The translations under genes and the position numbers were made by a program. Of a DNA stretch of 8,635 bases, positions 1 through 3,436 are shown piece by piece. The stretch is from assembly GCA_035544635.1 (NCBI GenBank), contig DATKDQ010000223.1, positions 1 through 8,635 of the forward strand, given 5' to 3'. The stretch comes from DATAFT01 sp035544635 (GTDB lineage Bacteria > Acidobacteriota > Thermoanaerobaculia > Multivoradales > Multivoraceae). The notes under the pieces were generated by a model. It made no database searches, was not told where the DNA came from, and was given only the letters and a program-made list of their open reading frames with translations. Within the stretch, counting starts at the first letter, position 1. Each line of letters begins with the position of its first letter.

Positions 1-559
1 AGGCCCTTCCCAGCTCGCGGCGCAGCCAGGAGCGGGCGGCGGTCCAGGCCCGGCTCACGCTGCGCGGCGAGGTGCCCAGCGCCTTGGCGGTCTCCTCGAC
101 GCTCAGACCGGCGAAGTAGCGCAGCTTGACCACCTCGGCCATGGCCGGGTCGCGCTCCTCCAGGCGGTCGAGGGCCTGGTCGAGGGCGAGGAGGTCTTCC
201 AGGCGCGCATCGGGCTCGGGCAGGTCGGTGAGCGAGGCTCGCCTGCGGCCGCCGCCCCGCTTGAGGCTCGCCTTGCGCCGGGCGTGGTCGATGAGGATGC
301 GCCGCATGGCCTCGGCGGCGGCGCCGAAGAAGTGGGCGCGGTTCTCCCAGCGCGGCGACTCCCCGCCGACCAGGCGCAGGTAGGCCTCGTGGACCACCGC
401 AGTGGGCTGCAGCGTGTGGTCCGGCCGCTCGCGGGCGCTGACGGCGCGGGCGATGCGGCGCAGCTCGCCGTAGACGACGGCGAACAGCTCGTCGCCGGCG
501 CGGTCGTCGCCGGCGGTGAGCGCCTGGAGGATCTGCGTGACGTCGTGATGTCCTTCCAT
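1..559 (-). CDS. ECF RNA polymerase sigma factor, Sig-70_X6/TIGR02999 type (partial, 3' end cut)
   Basis: Directs RNA polymerase to a specific promoter set. The minus-strand frame begins at the ATG complementary to 557-559 (MEGHHDVTQIL) and stays open for 186 codons to the window edge. Family members are usually about 185-200 residues, so only a few are probably missing. Sigma region 2 spans about residues 8-95, with LQPTAVVHEAYLRLV at 50-64 and FFGAAAEAMRRILIDHARRK in region 2.4. Region 4 spans about 122-183, with VVKLRYFAGLSVEETAKALG and the HTH recognition segment TSPRSVSRAWTAARSWLRREL. The acidic D-x-E-D motif typical of region 2.2 is absent; QPT with Thr53 takes its place. No anti-sigma gene is visible, but two Ser/Thr kinases lie about 3 kb away. 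No clear Shine-Dalgarno precedes the ATG. Family assignment is confident; control by phosphorylation is inference. Confidence 0.9.
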   Translation of the reverse strand, partial: MEGHHDVTQILQALTAGDDRAGDELFAVVYGELRRIARAVSARERPDHTLQPTAVVHEAYLRLVGGESPRWENRAHFFGAAAEAMRRILIDHARRKASLKRGGGRRRASLTDLPEPDARLEDLLALDQALDRLEERDPAMAEVVKLRYFAGLSVEETAKALGTSPRSVSRAWTAARSWLRRELGRA

Positions 560-608
560 CGCCAGGAGCCGGTCCGCGCACGAGCTGAGTGCCGATCGCC
601 TGCCGGCG

Positions 609-638
609 ATTCTAGCCTGCTGCCAGGTGCTCGATCAT
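609..638 (-). promoter_or_regulatory. candidate promoter of the ECF sigma gene
   Basis: On the minus strand, TAGAAT (614-609) matches the TATAAT -10 consensus at 5 of 6 positions. ATGATC (638-633) is a weak -35 at an 18-nt spacing. Transcription would start near 602, giving a 5' leader of about 43 nt. A perfect inverted repeat at 595-610 (ATCGCC-N4-GGCGAT) overlaps the -10 and the predicted start site. The call rests on motif match only. Confidence 0.35.
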
Positions 639-651
639 CGCCGCAGTCGAG

Positions 652-675
652 TGGCATCATGATATCGTGATGCCA
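652..675. promoter_or_regulatory. palindromic operator and leaderless promoter of the RHH/RelE module
   Basis: A 24-bp near-perfect palindrome has left arm TGGCATCATGAT and right arm ATCGTGATGCCA, with one mismatched pair (660/667). It ends on the A of the antitoxin ATG at 675. A TANNNT -10-like hexamer, TATCGT (663-668), lies inside it, 6 nt before the ATG. This would place the transcript start at or next to the start codon. No Shine-Dalgarno is present. RHH antitoxins normally repress their own operons by binding such repeats, so an operator role is likely though inferred. Confidence 0.65.
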
Positions 676-908
676 TGAGGAAGCCGACGACCCTCCACGT
701 CGAGGAAGAGCTTCTGGAGGCGCTCCGCATCCGCGCGGCGACGTGCGACGAGTCGATGTCCGACTACGTGAACCAGGCCCTGCGGGAACAGTTCGCCGAC
801 GACCTGCGGGCACATCGCCGCACCCAGCGACGGTTCGAGCAGGAACGCGGACGGGGCGTTCCCCTAGAGGAAGCGCTGAAGCAGCTCGAGGCGCGTGGGC
901 TCCTTTGA
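675..908 (+). CDS. ribbon-helix-helix antitoxin of a RelE/ParE-type TA module
   Basis: Small DNA-binding antitoxin of 77 residues, expected to neutralise the toxin encoded just downstream and to repress the operon as a dimer of RHH units. The N-terminal beta strand (KPTTLHVEEELLEALRIRA, about 3-21) and following helices (SMSDYVNQALREQFADDLRAH, about 27-47) fit the CopG/Arc fold. The basic, charged linker and C-terminal helix (GVPLEEALKQLEARGLL, 61-77) are the usual toxin-wrapping segment. The ATG at 675 abuts the palindromic operator and has no Shine-Dalgarno, so translation is probably leaderless. The reading frame overlaps the toxin frame by 14 nt, which implies translational coupling. It could equally be named ParD- or RelB-like; the sequence does not settle the subfamily. 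Confidence 0.8.
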   Translation: MRKPTTLHVEEELLEALRIRAATCDESMSDYVNQALREQFADDLRAHRRTQRRFEQERGRGVPLEEALKQLEARGLL

Positions 909-1155
909 CATCGACGTCCTGCCGACGGCGCTCGCGGAGTGGTCCGGCCTGGCCACCAGAAGAGCGCGGTCCCAGGTCGCCGACGCGCTGGAAGGCCTGC
1001 GGGACGAGCCGCGGCCGCCTGGGTCCTTTCGTCTCATCGCAGAGAGCAAGCGCCGCCTCTACCTCGAGGACGCCGTGATCGCCTATCTCGTGGACGAGGC
1101 GTCTCGCACGATCTGGATTCTCGAGGTGACGCCGCGCAGGCGCGCCCGACCTTGA
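895..1155 (+). CDS. RelE/ParE-family toxin
   Basis: 86-residue protein resembling the RelE/ParE toxin fold. It has an N-terminal strand and helix (FDIDVLPTALAEWSGL), a helix with the turn ALEGLRDEPRPPGSFRL (31-47), then paired strands RRLYLEDAVIAYLVDE (53-68) and TIWILEVTPRRR (72-83). This parallels the family pattern of a (D/E)PRPPG turn, then a V-I-Y strand, a DE turn and a closing V-x-x-R strand. The start is GTG at 895, inside the end of the antitoxin gene. It is the only usual start codon that keeps the whole domain, and GAGG at 888-891 is a close-spaced ribosome site. RelE members cut mRNA on the ribosome and ParE members poison gyrase; the sequence does not show which applies. The 84-nt gap to the convergent neighbour holds no convincing terminator. 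Confidence 0.75.
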   Translation: MGSFDIDVLPTALAEWSGLATRRARSQVADALEGLRDEPRPPGSFRLIAESKRRLYLEDAVIAYLVDEASRTIWILEVTPRRRARP

Positions 1156-1239
1156 TCGGGGGAACGCCCGGGGAGGCGTGAGCACGAGGCCGCTCTGGTT
1201 GCCGGGCGAGATGACAGCGCCTGCCGGCGAGCCGGGAGC

Positions 1240-1824
1240 TCAGAAGGGCGTCGGGTCGATCCCCGACAGGGTCTCGGCCTTCAGCGCCGGGGCCATTCCC
1301 ATGGCGGCGCCGATCTCGACCTCCACCGGCGCGCCGCTCACGATCCAGAGCAAGGCGGGGAGCAGGGATTGGTGCATGACGAGCGCCTCGAGATCGACGC
1401 GCGCCGAGCCGTCGTCGTGCGGCACGATCCGCGCCTCGAGCTCTTGCAGGAGCCCCCGCATGGTGGCCCCGTCGAACAGGACCTCGACGCCGCAGCCGGC
1501 GAAGTCCTCCACCTGGTAGCCGCGGTCTCCCATCGAGACGAAACAGCCGCCCGGGATCAGCACCTGGAAGGGCGTGGGCTGGATGCCGCCGACGGCCCCC
1601 CAACCGACCACCAGCCTCTCCCGTATCGGTTCGGGAGGAACGATGGGCTCGGGAGGCACCAGCTCTGCCCGCAGGCTCAACTGGAGCAGGGTGGCCTCGC
1701 CAGCGCGGTCCGCGAAGACCTCGGCCTCGGTCTCGGCGCGGCGGATCTCGAGGGCCGCGGCCGGAGCCGCCAGGCACAGCGCCGCTATCAGGACCAGGGT
1801 GGTGGGGATGATGCGTTCGATCAT
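1240..1824 (-). CDS. secreted protein of unknown function
   Basis: 194-residue protein that I do not recognise. The N-terminus is a classic Sec signal peptide: a short charged start (MIER), a hydrophobic core (IIPTTLVLIAALCLA) and an A-x-A site giving cleavage after about residue 24 (APAAA|LE). The Cys17 context (AALC) does not fit a lipobox, so a soluble or secreted form is more likely than a lipoprotein. The mature part is about 170 residues and rich in beta-like segments. It carries the tandem repeat VPPEPI-VPPEPI (56-67), a Cys pair (94, 111) that could form a disulphide, and a short repeated motif, GIQPTPF at 80-86 and GIDPTPF as the last seven residues. The start is well supported: AGGAGG at 1837-1832 lies 7 nt before the ATG. 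It stands alone, divergent from vapB and convergent with the RelE-like toxin gene. Confidence 0.7.
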   Translation of the reverse strand: MIERIIPTTLVLIAALCLAAPAAALEIRRAETEAEVFADRAGEATLLQLSLRAELVPPEPIVPPEPIRERLVVGWGAVGGIQPTPFQVLIPGGCFVSMGDRGYQVEDFAGCGVEVLFDGATMRGLLQELEARIVPHDDGSARVDLEALVMHQSLLPALLWIVSGAPVEVEIGAAMGMAPALKAETLSGIDPTPF

Positions 1825-1952
1825 GACCAGTCCTCCTGGGTCGGGTCCGTGTGGGGGCTCGATGGCCCTTCACTCAGCTTACACGCCGGCGGGAGGCAAG
1901 ACCGAACGCCAGGGGTGGGCCCTCGAGCGGGACGGGGCCACCCGCGGCTTCG

Positions 1953-1983
1953 TTGACTCATCAGCATGAGTACGATAGACTCA
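1953..1983 (+). promoter_or_regulatory. promoter and operator of the VapBC module
   Basis: TTGACT (1953-1958, 5 of 6 to the -35 consensus) and TAGACT (1976-1981, 4 of 6 to the -10 consensus) are separated by exactly 17 nt. The predicted start site is about 1988, the A of the vapB ATG, so the mRNA would be leaderless; no Shine-Dalgarno is present. Three half-sites overlap the promoter: ACTCAT (1956-1961), its inverse ATGAGT (1966-1971) and a third GACTCA (1978-1983). Repeated half-sites over the -35 to -10 region fit autorepression by an RHH VapB. Confidence 0.6.
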
Positions 1984-1987
1984 CCGT

Positions 1988-2245
1988 ATGACTAAGAGGC
2001 TGCAAGTGCTGGTGGAGGAAGATGAGCTGCGCGAGATCCGCAAGGTGGCGCGCGCCCGCCGCATGACCGTCGCCGAGTGGGTGCGCACGGCGATGCGCGA
2101 CGCCCGGCGTCGCGAACCGAGGGCGCCGGTCGAGCGCAAGCTGGCCGTGGTGCGGGCGGCGGCGAAGCACGAGCTGCCGACCGCGGACATCGACCAGATG
2201 CTCTCCGAAATCGAGCGCGGCTACGTCTTCGAGGCCGACTCCTGA
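1988..2245 (+). CDS. vapB: VapB-type ribbon-helix-helix antitoxin
   Basis: 85-residue antitoxin paired with the PIN-domain toxin that follows. The N-terminal ribbon (KRLQVLVEEDELREIRKVA, 3-21) and helix pair (MTVAEWVRTAMRDARRRE) form the DNA-binding RHH domain. The basic middle (APVERKLAVVRAAAKHELP) leads into the C-terminal segment DIDQMLSEIERGYVFEADS, which would occupy the toxin's active-site groove. The ATG at 1988 lies 6 nt after a TAGACT -10 hexamer and has no Shine-Dalgarno, so it is probably the first codon of a leaderless mRNA. Its TGA stop (2243-2245) overlaps the proposed CTG start of vapC as CTGA, the usual tight coupling in TA operons. The family and pairing are confident; the in vivo partner is inferred from adjacency. 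Confidence 0.85.
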   Translation: MTKRLQVLVEEDELREIRKVARARRMTVAEWVRTAMRDARRREPRAPVERKLAVVRAAAKHELPTADIDQMLSEIERGYVFEADS

Positions 2246-2640
2246 TCTTCGTCGACTCGAACGTGCCGATGTACCTCGTCGGCGCGCCCCACCCGCACAA
2301 GGCCGACGCGCAGCGCCTCCTCGAGCGCGCGATCGCCGACCGCGAGCGGCTGGTCACCGACGCCGAGGTGCTGCAGGAGATCCTCCATCGCTACGTGGCC
2401 ATTGCGCGCCGGGATGCGATCCAGCCCGCCTTCGAGGCCCTGCTCGGCGTGGTCGACGAGGTCTTCCCCATCGAGCAGCCGACGGTGCAGCGCGCCAAGG
2501 ACGTGGTGCTCGCCTACCCTCGATTGTCGGCGCGAGACGCCCTCCACGTCGCGGTGATGGAGGCCCATCGAGTGAAGCGAATCCTCACCTTCGATGCCGG
2601 TTTCGACGAGTACGTCGGCATCGAGCGCGTGAGGCTCTGA
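2242..2640 (+). CDS. vapC: VapC-type PIN-domain ribonuclease toxin with probable CTG start
   Basis: Metal-dependent RNase toxin of 132 residues if started at CTG 2242. The PIN acidic residues are all present: Asp5 in IFVDSN, Glu46 (or Glu42) in TDAEVLQEIL, Asp99 in SARDALHVAV and Asp118 in ILTFDAGFD. Length is typical of VapC. The start is the odd point. No ATG, GTG or TTG lies in frame between GTG 2077, deep inside vapB, and GTG 2263, which would remove the catalytic Asp5. CTG 2242 gives the family-typical opening (M)IFVDSNVPMYLVG, overlaps the vapB stop as CTGA, and has GAGG at 2231-2234 seven nt upstream. A caller restricted to usual starts might choose 2077 instead, adding 55 residues of out-of-frame vapB sequence, which I consider wrong. 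A long hairpin begins directly after the stop. Confidence 0.85.
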   Translation: MIFVDSNVPMYLVGAPHPHKADAQRLLERAIADRERLVTDAEVLQEILHRYVAIARRDAIQPAFEALLGVVDEVFPIEQPTVQRAKDVVLAYPRLSARDALHVAVMEAHRVKRILTFDAGFDEYVGIERVRL

Positions 2641-2676
2641 GCCACGGCAGCGGCCATCGCTCAGGCTGCCGGTGGC
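2641..2676. terminator. hairpin between convergent vapC and mazF, possible bidirectional terminator
   Basis: The arms GCCACGGCAGC (2641-2651) and GCTGCCGGTGGC (2665-2676) pair over 11 bp with one bulged G and a 13-nt loop, starting on the base after the vapC stop. No U-tract follows on either strand, so this is not a classical intrinsic terminator. The position between two convergent toxin genes still suggests transcript-end formation or 3'-end protection. Confidence 0.4.
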
Positions 2677-2740
2677 CGCACTGTCAATGTTCAAGCGGAG
2701 AGCCTGCACAGGAGGACCGAGCGCGACGCGCGCGTTCGCC

Positions 2741-3070
2741 TCAGCTCCCGCAGCCGGTCGCGATCGCCAGCGCGCGGCAGACCTGCTGCATCCGGTGCCT
2801 TGCCAGCGTTCCCACGAACTGCCGCAGGCGGGCCTTCTCGACCGTCTGCAGGTGATCGAGATTGACCGCCGACTCGTGCTTCAGACCCTCCTCCACACCG
2901 ACCAGGACCTCGCTCGGGGCGCCACGGACGGTGGAGGTCACCGGCGCCACCATCACCGTCGACAGCAACGGGATCACCTCCTGACGAGTGAGCACCAGGA
3001 CGGGCCGCCGCTTGTCGGGATGCGAGAACTGGTACCACCAGATCTCTCCGCGGTTTACCTCTCGGGCCAC
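2741..3070 (-). CDS. mazF: MazF/PemK-family endoribonuclease toxin
   Basis: 109-residue toxin of the MazF/PemK family, which cuts RNA at short sequence motifs. The family signatures appear in order: NRGEIWWYQF (6-15), RRPVLVLTRQEVI (21-33), VMVAPVTSTVRGAPSEV (39-55) and the helix region ESAVNLDHLQTVEKARL (67-83). The Arg in RRPVL and the Ser/Thr residues of the VTST loop are the expected active-site positions. I chose GTG at 3070 because it puts the conserved NRGEIWW near the N-terminus and has GGGAGG at 3086-3081, 10 nt upstream. An alternative TTG at 3088 would add six residues and has a GAGGAG-like site of its own. With the GTG start the gene overlaps the mazE stop by 16 nt. It is transcribed leftward, convergent with vapC. 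No family-typical residue is obviously missing. Confidence 0.88.
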   Translation of the reverse strand: MAREVNRGEIWWYQFSHPDKRRPVLVLTRQEVIPLLSTVMVAPVTSTVRGAPSEVLVGVEEGLKHESAVNLDHLQTVEKARLRQFVGTLARHRMQQVCRALAIATGCGS

Positions 3071-3288
3071 CGGCCCTGGTCCTCCCAACCAGCGAGCTCC
3101 TCGCCCAGACCCGGCGCCTCGCCGTAGGCCCTCGCATATCCCTCGGCGATCTCGCTGCGCCGGCGGCGCGCCAGGTACTCGGCCGCCGCCTTCCTGAGCA
3201 CCGCCGAGCGCCCCTCTCGCCGCACTTCCTCGCTCGCGTCGAGCTCGGTCAGGAGCTCCTCGTCGATGGTGATCTGTATAGCTTTCAT
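3055..3288 (-). CDS. mazE: MazE-like ribbon-helix-helix antitoxin
   Basis: 77-residue antitoxin partnering the MazF just downstream. Residues 1-45 form an RHH DNA-binding domain: ribbon MKAIQITIDEELLTELDA, then EEVRREGRSAVLRKAAAEYLARRRR. The C-terminal tail EELAGWEDQGRWPER matches the Trp/Pro-rich toxin-binding tail seen in RHH-type MazE proteins such as those of mycobacteria. The ATG complementary to 3286-3288 has no Shine-Dalgarno and lies 7 nt after TAAACT (3301-3296), pointing to a leaderless transcript. An inverted repeat (ATGTGG-N9-CCACAT, 3287-3307) covers the -10 and the start codon. It is a clear relative of the truncated antitoxin at 8504: both share the opening I-x-IDEELL and a GRSA motif at the start of the second helix. 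Confidence 0.85.
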   Translation of the reverse strand: MKAIQITIDEELLTELDASEEVRREGRSAVLRKAAAEYLARRRRSEIAEGYARAYGEAPGLGEELAGWEDQGRWPER

Positions 3289-3307
3289 GTGGATTAGTTT
3301 ACCACAT
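3287..3307 (-). promoter_or_regulatory. operator and leaderless promoter of mazEF
   Basis: ATGTGG (3287-3292) and CCACAT (3302-3307) form a perfect inverted repeat with a 9-bp spacer. The minus-strand -10-like TAAACT (3301-3296) lies in the spacer, and the start codon lies in one arm. A MazE dimer bound here would block both polymerase and the start site. The same ATGTGGTAA core recurs before the second mazE-like gene at 8486-8494. Confidence 0.55.
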
Positions 3308-3436
3308 AGTGAACGCGCTCATGACCCGGTCAGACGGCGAGAGTGAGGATGAGGCGGTCGATGGTCGTCTTCCAGTAGACTGGTTCCCGCAGCCGACGCC
3401 ACCGGTGCGGGTCGTCAGCACGCAGCAAGGAGGGGG

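Noticed and set aside
1164..1179. Small hairpin ACGCC-N6-GGCGT after the RelE-like toxin gene as a terminator
   Set aside because: A five-pair stem with no U-tract is common by chance in DNA this GC-rich.
1034..1873. 279-codon minus-strand frame over the toxin and the secreted-protein gene
   Set aside because: Arg/Gly/Pro-rich shadow frame. The overlapping frame at 1240-1824 has a signal peptide and a strong Shine-Dalgarno sequence and is the real gene.
2077..2241. N-terminal extension of VapC back to GTG 2077
   Set aside because: The 55 extra residues are the out-of-frame translation of vapB and unlike any PIN-domain N-terminus. The CTG at 2242 fits the family length and the CTGA overlap.
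3386..3411. Inverted repeat CCCGCA-N14-TGCGGG before the first kinase as a riboswitch or attenuator
   Set aside because: Only six pairs with a 14-nt loop, no further conserved structure and no terminator-like alternative fold visible.
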